A DNA stretch of 64,000 bases from Membranipora membranacea (GCA_914767715.1 OU612071.1:5084001-5148000); one strand, 5' to 3'. Positions 14,174 through 27,353 are shown, counted from the first letter of the stretch. The notes: generated by a model not told the origin, from the sequence alone. Program-made: numbers and translations.

Positions 14174-14754
14174 TGTACAGTGCAGGTTATCACTTTGTGT
14201 GTAGGGACAAGCAGGATTCCCTTTTCTATTTTAACATCATCTAAATAACATATTATTGTAACTGTCAGTGGGATTAGCGGAATGCACGTTTTTATCAAAT
14301 ATGTTATGCCAACCCCTGATAGCGTGTCGATAATTGACCACTGTGCTATGCTAATATGTGTGGCGACCACACATTTTTGTCAGGGGTGGGTGGGTGTCCT
14401 CCCCTACCTCGGACAGGCTACCCAGGCTAAACACACTTGGTGTTATTGCCTGACCACCTTGTAATTTATAATATAGACATGTGATGCGAGTTGATAATAT
14501 GGCATGCAACAAATCTAAGACCATCCAAACAGAGGAGTTAACACTTGTTGGGAAGAGCTTAGATTATAGCTAGTTTTAAGGTCACTTAATGCTAGCTGGC
14601 AACACATTCTAGCTAGGAATGGTGGAATTTATAAGTTATAAGGTTGATTAAGTCATAGATAGTCATACTTGTGGGAAAAGGTGAGCTGTTTCTCCTGTGA
14701 GTACTTTTACTCATCAAAGAATAACCAAACAACCTCCACACCTCTGTGCTGTAG

Positions 14755-14962
14755 CAGAGCCGTAGTTCTAGTTGAGGCAGGTAGGCACTGCTACAGGGCC
14801 TACAAGCACTGTTATTGAAGAATCCATAACAAAATCAGCTCCTCTGGGTTTTCCATTTGCTTATTATATGGCTTAAATTGCTCGGGGAGGAGGTTACAGG
14901 TTGTGCTTTGGAATCGCCCCGGACTTCTGTCTCCCCTAACATATATCTAAACTACACCTCTG
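14755..14962. mobile_element. hAT-type MITE with 8 bp target duplication
   Basis: A 208 bp element begins CAGAGCCGTAGTTCTAG and ends with the reverse complement of CAGAGGTGTAGTTTAG. It is flanked by the exact 8 bp duplication TGCTGTAG (14747-14754 and 14963-14970). An 8 bp duplication with CAG-starting termini is typical of hAT transposons. There is no coding capacity. Relatives lie at 24572-24809, 27354-29647 and, truncated, from 19695. Confidence 0.85.
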
Positions 14963-15954
14963 TGCTGTAGTGATGTTGACTACATGCTACACTCTGTAAT
15001 CTGATGATGTGGAATATCACCACTACATGGAGTTCACTTTGTAGTGCACTGTCGTGAGTTATTACTTCTGTTTGACAATGTTCAATTTCTTCCCTTTTCG
15101 ACTACCCTATTTCCGTGCCAGTAAAAGCATGATATGACATGACATCTCTTCACAAGATGTAGTATAGAACTTATATTGTTAGGCTCGCCTCTCCACTCCT
15201 CACCAATCCCGGCCTTTAATTTGAGATTTGCTCCAAGAGTAGTTTTGATTTTGAGGACTTGTATCAATCCGCACTTGTAAGGAAGGCAGATAACTCCAAA
15301 TTATTTTCACTTCAAAAATTTTCAAAGAACCAAATCAATCCTAAGCTTCTATGTAGCCACTATCAGCTTGCGCTACACTTCCTCCTCTTAGTCTGATGAT
15401 AAACCATTTGGGCTGGATGTTGGTGTTGAATCATACAAAGTTCCCTGCCCTAAACCACATAACAACTTTCCTCAACATATACCTTCATCAAAAACCAAAG
15501 GTACATTTTAACTGACATTGTGAAACATATTTTGCCTTCAGTGGATTGAGTTAATATTGTTAATCCCTTGATTTTTATTTTTAGTTCAATTTCTTTTTTG
15601 CACATCAGGAAGAACATTTTGGGACGGAGGCGTATGCAACTTGAAATTTGAGTAAAATACAACCTTTGACACAATGTCATATCTTTACGCTGTTTAGGTG
15701 ACACAGGTATAAATAAGCCCTAATAATATAGTACAAGCTGTTAATAAAAACCGACATAATCTGTTGGATTACTCATGAGCTAAGAACAAGCTAAGACTCA
15801 TTTTGTCATATGCAAGATTTTTCACATTATGAGGAACTAATTCCCTTGATGGATTGAAGAGGGAAATTGACAAAGATGAATCAAATCTAAGTTTAATTAT
15901 CCATTGGATGAATTCACTGTTATCACAAATTTTTCACAATGTATTCATACCACT

Positions 15955-16290
15955 ATGATGCAGTGGTTAGCGTGTCTGCCACATGACCAGCCGGTTGTGG
16001 GTTCGAACCCCGTCCCGGGACCGAAAGTCGTTTCGACATTGACTGATCGGACAGTCCCTTCGGATCAGGACTATAGATAATGGAGGTCTTCTGTATGTAC
16101 AACACCATCGTGCATGCAGATTAAAGAACCCTCCATACAGGAGGATGCTGTCATCAACCACTGCAGCTCCGGCCTTGTAGCGCTATGCTTCACTCTGGGT
16201 TAAAGCTGTCAGTGGTTGAAAAGTTGTCACTATAAACCTCTTCCTATGCCGCACCTTGGTGCAGTCATCGTCTACCTGGACCAGACAGCA
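15955..16290 (+). mobile_element. tRNA-derived SINE (intact copy)
   Basis: The head carries pol III-like boxes: an A box around GGTTAGCGTGTCTGCC and a B box GGTTCGAACCCC near 16001-16012. A conserved non-tRNA body follows (CCCTTCGGATCAGGACTATAG, ..., CATGCAGATTAAAGAACCC). Many animal SINEs contain a similar TTAAAGAACCC phrase. The other copy, in duplication copy B, is split by a hAT element. The exact 3' end is uncertain. Confidence 0.7.
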
Positions 16291-17832
16291 ACATTATACA
16301 TTATTATATATTATGACTCTACTCTACTGTTGTAAACTGCCGCATATTTCCTGTTAGAGATACTAATCTAGAACAACAACACATTACATCATTCAGTATA
16401 AATCGTTATATCAGGTATTTAGGTCAGAGGTGAATGAAGAATTGTTATAGAAGAGAGCAAAAACCTTTCACTGCTTAGATTGGCTGGATAACCAGTTTAT
16501 TAAGCTTCAAAATACACTAACAAAATCATCAGAAGAGTAATATAACCAAAACACATCAAACTATTAGCAGAAACCATAGCGTCATTCATTAATGTTTAGA
16601 TCAGCTTTCCCAGGAGCTTGGGGCAAAGACAGTTTTTTACGCCACCTTGTACATACTTTGAAAGATATTTTGTTTTAACCAAACCTACAGAGCTTTTTTT
16701 TCCATTTTTGCTCACGTCTTCGCCTTTCGCAAGTATTTACACCGAAATTCGCAACATGTAATAATGTCTGTGTTATGTAATACTTCAATCAATCAAGTAA
16801 AGCCGATAAATCAGGATCACACATTACCAGCAAAGCCTGAAAAAGAAGAAATCAGGGAAGATTATTAAGGATAATGTTAAATAGGAAAATACAATAAGTA
16901 ATATGAAAAACAAATCGAGGGGGAAAGATCTAGGGAGCAGATGTTTTTGAGAGATATTGTAGGTTGGTAGAAGCACGTAATATCAATGGGAACAACAATC
17001 GACTTTTAAATGACATCATGAGCCTATTTGCACAGATGTTTGTTGTCAAATCTATCTGAAGAGTTGAAGGATCATTGTGGCAAACACTTTGCTTGAAATT
17101 GAACAAAATGGAATAAAAACAAACAAAAACGTAAAATAAATTCATGTTCAACTAAGAATGAACCAGTTACGAAGTTTTCAAGTTGGCAAACAATAAATTG
17201 AATTAAATCTTTTAAAACAATTAAATGGCCTTCTTTTCCACTGATTTCTGTTGACCACGACCACTACAGAAGACAGTAATCTGCCATGAGAAACAATCCA
17301 TATCTGTTTGTGTCTGGTTCTATGTCTTGGGTGACTAGAGTTGTATTTATATCTATCTAATTGGTAACTACCTCGCACACTAAAGTCAGGAGAAATGTAT
17401 CTGTGCTGTGGGAGTGGTCTACTACACCATCCAGACGGCCAACATGATAGGCTCCTCACTAAACAAATAGGTGTAATCTGGAAAATATGTTGAAAGAGCG
17501 TAATTTGTAAAAGAAGATTTACATAAATTAGTCTTGTCAATGTTTTAGCTCATCTGAGATTTGCTGTTGACTGGGAAAGAGAGCCAATAAAAGTGACAAA
17601 AAGCACCTATTGAGAAATAATTAAAGTGAAACTAAAAATTCTCAACAGATTTATATACAGATAGGCACATTCATATAAGTACCCTCCTGTGCGTAGAGTT
17701 TCATTTCTACGGAAAGAAGGAACACAACTCCCATAACTGCTTAAATGATGAAAAATTTTGTGACGCTTTTTTTAGTTCCGTTCTATACAAGTGTTCACCT
17801 CAGGTCAATTTGAGCTAACTTATCTTGCTTAC

Positions 17833-19236
17833 CATGACAACAAAAGTTCCAGGAGCCACAGAGCTAAGGGTGTAGCTGATAGTTCTGTCTTCAGTTTTAC
17901 TTAAAACCTGGAAATCAACAGTTAGTGCTATAAACGTTCAGGTAACAGGTTAAAAAAATATTACCATCAATATTTACCCAAAATCAAACTATCGAAACAT
18001 CATGGTACAGCTATCCATCAGGGAATTGCTTGCAAATATGGTTAAATAGCTAAATTTTTGCATACGATGGTTGATTCATTACATATCTAGCTAATCTAAT
18101 AGTTACATGCACTGGCTAAGCAATCAAAATATTGCTCAAGAAATAAGATTCGGTCTATCTCATTGGTGAAAATTCATGAAATTTGCATTGTGGGATACCT
18201 GGAATTGCTAAAATTGCATTGTGGGTTACGTATTTGTTATTTCTTATCACACTGGACACTCCTAACATCTGCGTTGTGGAATACATACTGATATTTTCTC
18301 ATCTAGGTAGGAATACATAAACTTGCGTAACACTGAATTCATAACAGTGCATTGTGGGATACCATCTGATTTTGATTGCTTACCTTGGGGATGTTTATCG
18401 GGGCTATGTTCCTGCCAGTTGTCTGATTTACTGCTACTGTTAGTTTGTCTGTACTAGACACGATCTTCATCTCGTAGGAATTATGAATGTAGCGGTGGTC
18501 GTTATACCGAGCTCTCTCAAATCTTATCATGAGCGTGTTTGGACGTGAATTATCTACTAATACTATTCTGTTGAGAGCTAAAACAGAGAATAAGAAGTTA
18601 AGAAATCCTCAAATATCATATCTGGAAAAGAGAAGTTTTGATTTCATGGTTCCATCTGCTGGTACAGCTTGGTAGCCGAGTGATTGAGTGCACACGCATG
18701 GCAGCAAAGAATGTAGTTAGCATTTTGGTACTAAAAATTCACTCCGCCCTGTTGAGATGACATATTATTTGATATATCAAACTCCCCAGAGCTAATTTCA
18801 AATTTTTTCACACCCACTCAAAGGTCTACTGTGCAATTAAAATTTAGCATAGTTATGTTTGCATCCTATGAATTTTTTCATCAAAATTACAATTTTGAAA
18901 CTTCTGTTGATTTCAAACAATACAATCAGTTGTTTCGTTCTTCGAAGTGTCAGCTATCACATCTAGTACTACAAAAGCAATCAGTTGAAGTTCGTCTAGC
19001 AAGATATCATTAAATTATTATTATTATTATTATTATTATAAATTAAAATATCATTAAAAATTCAAAAGAGTCCTATAGAAACAAATTTTGCACCACCCAC
19101 AAATTCACTAAAATCTTCACTTACTTTTTGAATGATGTCTGCCTGGTCTTGGGAAATACACTGCCTGACTACTGTGCAGACTTAGAGAAGCAGAAACTAC
19201 CAGAAATACGATAACGAGAGACGAGACTGATTCCAT
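17833..19236 (-). CDS. Small secreted fibronectin-III-like protein, three exons (partial model)
   Basis: The exons on the minus strand are 19236-19125, 18577-18384 and 17907-17833. All have GT-AG borders, and their phases agree (112 + 194 nt = 102 codons, then phase 0). The first exon starts with ATG and encodes a signal peptide (MESVSSLVIVFLVVSASLSL), so the product should enter the secretory pathway. The second and third exons encode a beta-sandwich-like stretch (LNRIVLVDNSRPNTLMIRFE, later YTLSSVAPGTFVVMV) that fits one fibronectin type III domain, including the late Y-x-L-x-x-x-x-PGT pattern. Further exons are expected downstream. A candidate at 17477-17372 has a good acceptor and stays open, but is not fibronectin-like and lies inside duplication copy A. 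The gene's 3' end may therefore have been disturbed by the duplication. The function is unknown. Confidence 0.6.
19018..19042. repeat. (TTA)n microsatellite
   Basis: About eight TTA units inside the first intron of the fibronectin-III-like gene. Confidence 0.9.
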
Positions 19237-19239
19237 TAT

Positions 19240-20339
19240 CTTTTGAAGATCCTTGGATTCACATAAAACAACGCGGGATACCACTTCTAGTGATCTTTGA
19301 GTGCTGAAATTGATACCAACAGAGTGAAAAACTGTCTGTTATCAAGGCTCGTCCTGACAGGTAAATATTAATCAATCACATTTTAGACCGTATCATTTTA
19401 GTGCCCCTCAAAATTCTTGTTATGCAATGATGTGATGCGAAGCTTACCTGTCAATATTGCAGGCAACAGCCGTATAAAGAGTAAAGCCCTCAACTTCACT
19501 CTTTTATACAAGGAAATACGAAACTACATCCTATATTGAGTGAATCATATTCAAAGTAAATAATATTATCAACATTATTAGAAAGATATCAAAACAAGTA
19601 TTACCAGCAGGATATTATCCGTTTGTGAGATTAGCTGACCCGGATCCAGGTCGGGGATTGATATCCGTGATGTCAGCTGACTATTATTACATAACAGGGC
19701 TATTGTTTTAGGGGAGGCGGAAATGCACTGCCTCCCCAAAATGCTAGATAAAAGGGCCTAAAACACTATAAATGGGTAATTCACTCCCGAATATGGACCT
19801 CCATTTGCTACTCAGTAAACCTTCAAACGCTTTGGAGGCTGAGACTTTGCCCGGTCCCCTCAGGAGGAGCTTACTGCACTCCACCTCGTGCTTACCCTTA
19901 ACTTCCTCGTACTAAATGATGTTGAAGGCTGAATAGATTTGATTATTTTTAATCGCAGCAAGTACTCAAATTTATACAGCAATGCAACAAAGTGTTTGTG
20001 AATGCTAACTTTCTACAATAGAGCAAAACTTCCAAACCATCCTATTCTCAGAGAAAAAACATAAGCTCAGAAAATCAGACGATTCACAGCTGTCGAGTTA
20101 TCATCGTGAAGATTTCTATGCACCTTAGCAAGAGTAAGTATATTATTGTATGCACATACAGATAATCTTGTCTGAGATATTCCCTGGTAGTGCCTAAGAT
20201 TGACTCAGTGCACATCACAATCCAACATAGCTTTCACTCGATGTTTGGAAGTTCTCTCACACCACACTGGTAGAGTGTACATTTTATATACTTATTGCCA
20301 GAACAGGCACAGTTTCTCACCTCCCTGTATGGTAAGCTA
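19240..20339. other. Intergenic stretch with a truncated MITE
   Basis: No gene recognised. From about 19695 (CAGGGCTATTGTTTTAGGGG) to about 19900 the sequence resembles the hAT-type MITE at 24572-24809, including the GGGGAGGC and TGCCTCCCC phrases. Its right terminus cannot be identified. Confidence 0.5.
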
Positions 20340-23300
20340 GTAATTAGGTTGTTAGGTAGTAGTTGGTTGGGTCAGGTGCGGAAACCTGCTACTGGTAACA
20401 TATAATCCAGTATCACCTGTTTTATGGTCGGCCCTGCGACTAAACCAGAGCCCCCCATTGCCCTGTGAAGGGAATGAAGTGGGTGGATGAGCACCCGGAC
20501 AAGTCCAAAAACAAGACTTGTCAAAAGGGCGGAGGAACTCCATAAGGAGTCAACGGCCACTCATAAGGTGATGGAAGCCTCTATGGATTAGTCCCCTTAG
20601 GGGAATCTGTTCTGGCCTGATCGATATGGCTAGGCCTTAACCGGGAGCTGTGTTGATCACCCTGCTGCCTTGCAGGACTGGCACTGTCAATGCCAAAGGC
20701 TAGCGGAGGACAACCGTACACAAACTCACTGAAGGACATGGGAGGATCCCTGCTGGATTAGTAACCCAGTCAAGGGCGGATGAGTCTTACACAAACCAAC
20801 GGCCACTCCCTGCAACTGCCGACAGCTCCAGTCGTCAAGGTATCCTTGCCATTGGACCCAGTTATCAGCAGCCAAGCCAGTGCATCTTGGTTCCACTATA
20901 ATCCACGCACAGCTTATGCTTGCACCTGACGACAAAAGTCCTGCGGCGACTGGGGAATGGTGACGGGAACAGGGTTGTGAAGCCAGGGAGTTCTTAGCCA
21001 TGAACCGGCACGTAGGCGGTGAGGGTTTATTCAATAGCTCTGCTCTTGGATTGGATTGCTCTCATGACTGAGCAGTCCTGTTTAGGATCCACTCTGCTCA
21101 CCTCAATCAGAAGAAAAGGTGCCCTATACATAGTCTGTTCCCATTACCGCCCGACTGTAATACCGCATTCAGGGGGCTCACCATTCAGCGGTAGAAAACA
21201 TGAATTGATACTTGGAGCATGGAATGTACGCACGATGATGGACAATAAGCAAAGTGAACGCCCTGAAAGACGCACTGAATTTGTTGCCCGAGGGCTACGG
21301 CGGATCAACATAGACATTGCTGCTCTGCAGGAGACGAGAATCGCCGATGAAGGACAGTTGACAGAAGTGGGAGGTGGCTATACTTTCTTCTGGAAAAGAA
21401 AGAGTGCTGCTGATCAAAGGATTCACGGAGTCGGCTTTGCCATCAAGAATGAGATACTGAGAACTATGGACCATCTGCCGTTTGATATAAACGAACGTCT
21501 GATGAGTCTGCAGATTGAACTTGACAAGAACAGGAAAGCAACGCTGATTTGTGCATATGCCCTGACCCTTATGGCAGATAATGAACAGAAAGAAGAGTTC
21601 TACTCAGAGCTGGACACGCTGATCAGACACACACTGAAAAACAGTAAGCTTATACTGCTTGGAGATTTCAATGCAAGAGTTGGTAAGGATATTGACACTT
21701 TGTATGGGGTAATCGGGAAAGATGGAGTCGGAAATGCCAACCGAATTGGCCACATGCTTCTCACCAAATGTGCAGAACATCAGCTGGTGATCACCAACAC
21801 ACTTTTCATACAGAAGAACCGTAATAAGACATCATGGCGGCACCCATGCTCTGGACACTGGCACCTAATAGATTATGTCATTACTAGAAAAGATAGTGAT
21901 GTGAAGATGATCAAGGCCATGGCTTGCACATATATGTGTTGGACTGATCACAGGTTGATCAGGTCAATCATGTCATTCATGTTAAAGCCAAAATACAGAA
22001 AAACGAAACCAAATACCAGACCAAAGTAGATACTTGACCGCCTCGACCAGCCTGATGTTCTCTGTGATCTCCAGGAGAAAATACGGGACTCAATCCAAGC
22101 TACCGAAGAGACACAAGATGTTACAACGTACTGGCACAACCTGAAAGAAGCCATCACAACAAGTTGTGATGAAACACTTGGAAAAGCAAAAAGACATCAT
22201 GAAGATTGGTTTGATGAGAATGATGATGAAATAACTAGAGTAACAGAAGAAAAACGTGCTGCCTTCCAAACGTGGCAAGATGATTTTAGAAACAAGACAA
22301 AGAAAACAGACTACCATCAAATCAGATCTGCAGTTCAACGTCGTGTCAGAGAGCTGAAGAACAAATGGTGGACAGACAAAGCAAGCGAACTACATAAACT
22401 GGCTGATCAGAATAACAGTAGGGAGTTCTTTGCTGCGACAAGGAAACTGTATGGACCAACCACCCATGGAGTTGGACCCGTCACGGACAAGGAAGGTGTC
22501 CTGCACAAGGAAAAAGACAAGATCAGAAAATGCTGGAAAGATCACTTGGATAGCCTACTCAACCAAAAACCACATGTTGAGGATAACGCTCTTCGGAATA
22601 TGCAGAAATACCCCTGCCACAAGGAGCTATCAGATGACCCTACCATAGACGAAGTGATTGCTGCCATCAATGCTATGAAGAATGGGAAGGCAATAGGTCC
22701 TGATGGTATTCCCGCAGAGATATATAAGCATGCAGGCCTCGGCTATCTGATAAGCTCCTCCAACTATTTCAGAAGATATGGCAGACGGAAACCCTTCCTG
22801 CTGACCTATGTGATGCACTTATTGTGACTATTTTCAAAAAAAGAGACAAGTCTCTCTGCGGAAACTATAGAGGAATACCTCTGCTAGCGATTGCTGGAAA
22901 GATACTGGCCAGGATTCTGTCAACGAGGCTATCGTCTGTTGCTGAAGAAGTACTACCAGAGTCTCAATGTGGTTTCCGACCGGGCAGAGGTACAGTTGAC
23001 ATGATATTTGCAGCACGCCAAATACAAGAGAAGTGCCGTGAGCAATATCAAGAACTACACATGGCTTTTATAGACCTCACTTAGGCTTTCGACTCAGTGG
23101 ACCGAGAGTCACTCCGGAAAGTTCTCTCGCTAATAGGATGCCCTGAGAAGTTCATCAAAATAGTCCGGCTATTACGTGATGATATGTCAGTATCAGTATT
23201 AGTTGATGGGGAAGCATCAGAAAAGTTTGCTGTGAAAACTGGAGTCAAACAAGGCTGTGTGATTGCTCCGACACTATTTTCTATATTCCTACTGGCTGTC

Positions 23301-24430
23301 TTGCATCTCGTGTGTTAGAGGCTTCCACCTGGAGTCAGAATCCTTTACAGTATCGACAAACTATTTAATCTACGACGCCTGAAGGCCAAGACAATGACAA
23401 CGAAGATCACCGTAACAGAGTTGCAATATGCAGATGATAATGCAATTGTGGCCAATACTGAACACGATCTTCAGCTGGCTATGGATGCTTTTGATTTTGA
23501 ATACTCCACTCTTGGACTTCAGATGAACATCAAGAAAACTCAAGTTCTACATCAGCCCAAACCAGGGATACTGGCAGGCCAAGTCCAGAAGCCCGAAATA
23601 TTAGTGAAAGGTGAGCCACTGAATAATGTGGAAAACTTCACATATCTCAGAAGCTGCCGCTCAGCCAAACCCCACTTAGATAAAGACATAGAGCAGAGAC
23701 TTCAAGCCGCTAGTATTGCGTTTGGACGCCTTCAAAAAAGAGTGTTTGACAACAAAGATCTCTACTCAAGAACAAAGCTGAAAGTGTACAGAGCAGTTAT
23801 CATGCCTACACTCCTCTATGCCTCCGAAGCATGGGTAACCTACAGCAGAAACATAAAGAGTCTAGAAGAGTACCATCAAAGATGCCTTCGCATAATACTA
23901 AATATAAAGAGGACACACAAACGCACCAACAACAGTGTGCATGACCAGTCAGGTATTCCAAGCGTAGAATCTTATATAATATCTAACAAGCGCCGGTGGG
24001 CTGGACATGTGGTGCAAATGGATAGTGATAGGCTGCCCAAACAGATCATGTATGGTGAACTCTGCGACGCTAATAGGAAACAGGGAGGACAACGCAAACC
24101 GTTCAAAGACAATCTAAAACACAATCTTAAACAATGCCATATTAACCCAGATAGATGGGAAGACAACGCTCGAAATCGCCCACTATGGCGCTCCAAAATC
24201 AAAATGGGAGTAAAGATATTTGAAGATGACGGGAAAGAGCACCGTGAGGAGCTTCGTGCTGCTCGCAAACTGAGACAAGACAGCTCATCCATAGACGAGA
24301 GTGACGGCTTCAAATGCACCCATTGTGGAAAAATATGTAGATCAAGGATAGGACTACACAGTCACTCAAGGACCCACAAATAGCAAGCAGACATCAAACA
24401 GAGGGATTGCAAAGAGAGAGAGAGAGTAGT
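20340..24430 (+). mobile_element. Non-LTR retrotransposon (LINE), nearly full length
   Basis: The element has a GC-richer 5' untranslated region (about 20340-21200) with many stops and a near-repeat of the phrase ACGGCCACTC. An endonuclease-reverse transcriptase frame follows, then a short 3' tail ending in an AG-rich run (AAAGAGAGAGAGAGAG near 24410-24426). Its base composition clearly differs from the AT-rich flanks. Both ends are estimated, and no clear target-site duplication was found. The presence of a 5' region and full coding length suggests a recent full-length insertion. The clade is not assigned. Confidence 0.85.
21019..24383 (+). pseudogene. LINE endonuclease-reverse transcriptase, damaged
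   Basis: The N-terminal part is an APE-type endonuclease: AWNVRTM near 21219, LQETRI, GDFNARVG and WTDHRLIRS carry the expected Asn, Glu, Asp/Asn and Asp-His residues. It runs to a TAG at 22027-22029, and the same frame continues through a basic linker into the RT (NGKAIGPDGIPAE). A frameshift lies near 22735-22755. The next frame gives IFKKRDKSLCGNYRGIPLL, CGFRPGRGTVD, AFDSVDRESL, GVKQGCVIAPTLF and the catalytic YADD near 23430. TAG stops at 23082-23084 and 23316-23318 interrupt it. After the RT come a typical ASEAW segment and a C-terminal C2H2 finger (CTHCGKICRSRIGLHSHSRT) before the final TAG. The true start is unclear, since conserved sequence begins about 21208. The protein would copy the element by target-primed reverse transcription, but this copy cannot make it. 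Confidence 0.9.
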
Positions 24431-24571
24431 TAGGACATTGACATGTAAGTATAGTAGCTAATGTCTGTGTCCATGATATTATATATGGACCAGGAACCAG
24501 TGCACCAGTTATAGACTATATGTGCTACTAATTGAAACTTGAAAGCATCGTCATTCCATTGCGGTGATAAG

Positions 24572-24809
24572 CAGGCTCGTAGTTTTAGGGGAGGCAGAGA
24601 GCCATTGCCTCCCCTAGAAGGGTAAATACAGTGGCCTAAAAACACAATCATTTGATAATCCATGGCAGAATTAGCTTCTCTGGGGTTACCATTTGCTAAT
24701 TATATGCCTTAAACTGACTGGGAAGCAGCTTACAGCAACTCTCCTGGTGATGATTCGCACTCGCCTCAGACTTTTACCCCCCTATATTTTTTTCTAAACT
24801 ACGACCCTG
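24572..24809. mobile_element. hAT-type MITE, second copy
   Basis: It starts CAGGCTCGTAGTTTTAGG and ends with the reverse complement of CAGGGTCGTAGTTTAGA. It matches the MITE at 14755-14962 in its ends and in the middle (TTTGCTAATTATATGCC). The 8 bp duplication is no longer clear, so this copy is older. It lies just downstream of the LINE. Confidence 0.7.
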
Positions 24810-26759
24810 GATATGTCCAAATGTGATTACAGTTAATGTCAATAAGGAAGTAGAGAAGTTTATAGCCTGTCTTGACAAACATTGTGGGGGGGAAGAGGAA
24901 CCAACCCAACAAATGTCAGGACAGGCTAGTAAGATAAGTAGCTGACGAATCCTTAATCAGCTGATTATTTCAATCATGGAGTGACAAAATGTGTAACCAT
25001 ACCAACATCGTAGTAAATAACAACAGTCATAGAAAGTGTCTTACAAGGAAATAAAATAAAAACTTGGCACTACATTTATCTGAGTTTTTTTAACGTTAAC
25101 GTTGAAGGACATGCCCATGTAATGTTAACCCATATCTAGGGATTCAACTGCTATTGCATTATTGAACAATGTTAATGTAGTCGTTTTTCCTGGTTCAGAT
25201 CACAGCCAGCCCTTAAAAGCGTTCGGGATCTTGTACAAATTTGATTGAGACCGACAGTATGCAGCAATACAAAACCATGCATCGATCTTAGACATATATT
25301 TGTAGTCTCAGTGTCAGTATTAGAGCTTCCCTCCCACATGCTTATTCCCATGCTTTCGAATTACAGTCAAAGAAGCGGATAATAAATATATTTCAAGGGA
25401 TTTACTGTTCAATGAGAGGGCAAAGATATCTTGAAATTCTTGCCTGAAGAAAGTTTTACAGACTCATAGTGATACCAGGTGATCAAGCATGACATTTAAA
25501 GTAAGATTGAAACTTTTATTATAATTACTTTTGAAAAGCTGGTGTCGGTATAGTTATGGATGCCGCAGTTTACCAGCCTGATTTGTAGCGTCAGGATTAT
25601 GATACTACCATGATTACCCTACTTAGTAACAGAAATCTGAATCTCAAGGCATCATCTGAGGACGATGTCATGGTGAGACTCAAACTTTAGTCAAGTGGCA
25701 CAAAATAGAAGGGGTCCACACCCATGTCATCAGATGGATTAAAAATCTAGACCCATTTACCTTTGATCAATATCGATGATTTTGTACGACGCAGCCAGAA
25801 TTAGTACTGAGCGGCATCCAACCATAAAACAATGGCGGCCTTCAATCACCTTGACTGGCTAGCTTACTACTAGAAGTTCTCAGTAGCCACTCCTGATATC
25901 ACACTGAACCGCCTCGTCAAAAGTAACTTCCCTTTCCAACAAACAATCCGATAAACTCACTCAAACTCCGACACAATGTAATCTAAAACTAAGGGTTTTA
26001 GTAGCGACCAGGAAGTCTGTTTTGTTTACATAAGGTGATCAGGTGTATATCTATACTACTTAAGTCCTGCCCAACATTGTCAAATTCTTCCATTATGTCT
26101 ACACCTTTCATTGGCCTGCTAATGAAGTCGCCTGCCACCTACCTGAACAAAACGGCATTCGATGGAGAGGGAGGTAGTTCAGCTTATAATCAGTCAGTGT
26201 TACCTCACATTAAAACTCTGATCCCCATGCCAGTCACACAGCTGTGTTATCTGCAGGCAAGTTTTATCAGGGATTGTACCAAGCGTTATCTGTCCTGTCA
26301 TATGTTCTATCATGTGAATCATTGTGAAATCATTTTGAATGGACTACTATCTGCTAGAGCTGCTTTCATTCATTTATCAGTTGCTTGCTATGATTACTAT
26401 GAATAGAGACAAAGGTCCAGAAATAACACATCCTGGTTGTGAATGCTTGACATTGAAGTTTCAAGTACATTCAGTTTGTGACCAAAATAGACACTTTGGT
26501 AGCTGCACCTTATGTGATGCAGAATATTATTTCCTGTCACCAAATCTAAACTTCTCGATTACTTAACATACTTAAGTTGTGTAAGTTAAGCCAAGGTAGC
26601 TGGAAGCTAATCAAGTTGAACCTATTTGCACTTGTTCCTGATGTTACAGAATTGTATCTAGGATAGATGAATGATTAATGCTCCTAGTTTGATTAACTGC
26701 CTTTACTGGTAATGACCTCATATGAAAATATGAGGAAGTAACCCTGGCGGCCTATATAG
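24810..26759. other. Intergenic stretch, no recognised gene
   Basis: Only short open frames without motifs (for example 26035-26406 on the plus strand). A perfect 8 bp-stem hairpin (CCTCATATGAAAATATGAGG) lies near 26716-26735. Nothing else is supported. Confidence 0.55.
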
Positions 26760-27353
26760 GTACAGTGCAGGTTATCACTTTGTGTGTAGGGACAAGCAGG
26801 ATTTCCTTTTCTATTTTAAGATCATCTAAATAACATATTTGTAACTGCAGGTGGGATTAATGGAATGCACAAGTTTTGATCAAATATGTTATGGCAACCC
26901 CTGATAGCTGACAATAATTGATCACTGTGCTATGGTATTATATGTGGCGACCACACATTTCAGCTTGGGCAGGCTGGCAGTGGTGGGTTTGTGTCCTCCC
27001 CCACCTCTGACATGCTGCCCAGGCTACACACTTGGTGTTATTTCCTGACCACCTTGTAATTTATATAGACATGTGATGAGAGTTGATAATATGGCATGCA
27101 ACAAATTTAAGACCAATCAACCAGAGGAGTTAACACTTCTTGGGAAGAGCTTAGATTATATTTTAGCTAGTTTTGGGGTGAATGAATATTAGCTAGCAAC
27201 AAATACTAGCTAGGAATGGTGGAATTTATAAGTTATAAGGTTGAGTAACTCATACATAGTCACACTTGTGGGTAAAGGTGGAGCTGTTTCTCCTGTGAGT
27301 ACTTTTACTCATCAAAGAATAACCAAACGACCTCCACACCTCTGGCGCTGTAG

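Larger units (their letters stand above)
14175..17588. repeat. Segmental duplication, copy A (3.4 kb)
   Basis: The sequence from GTACAGTGCAGG to GGGAAAGAGAGCCAAT matches 26760-37285 in the same orientation, apart from small indels and two large insertions present only in copy B. After subtracting those insertions copy B is about 3.42 kb, close to the 3.41 kb here. Copy A therefore gives the empty-site sequence for both insertions. Short minus-strand frames (for example 15082-15267 and 15450-15704) are open in both copies but match nothing I recognise. Copy A retains a stretch of about 35 bp near 15316-15355 that copy B lacks. Confidence 0.93.

Noticed and set aside
15450-15704. Minus-strand frame conserved in both duplication copies (also 30083-30349) as a gene
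   Set aside because: Conservation is expected from the recent duplication, and no motif or splice pattern supports coding.
18668-18710. tRNA-like start (GGTAGCCGAGTGATTGAG)
   Set aside because: Only an A-box-like half is seen, with no B box or acceptor stem.
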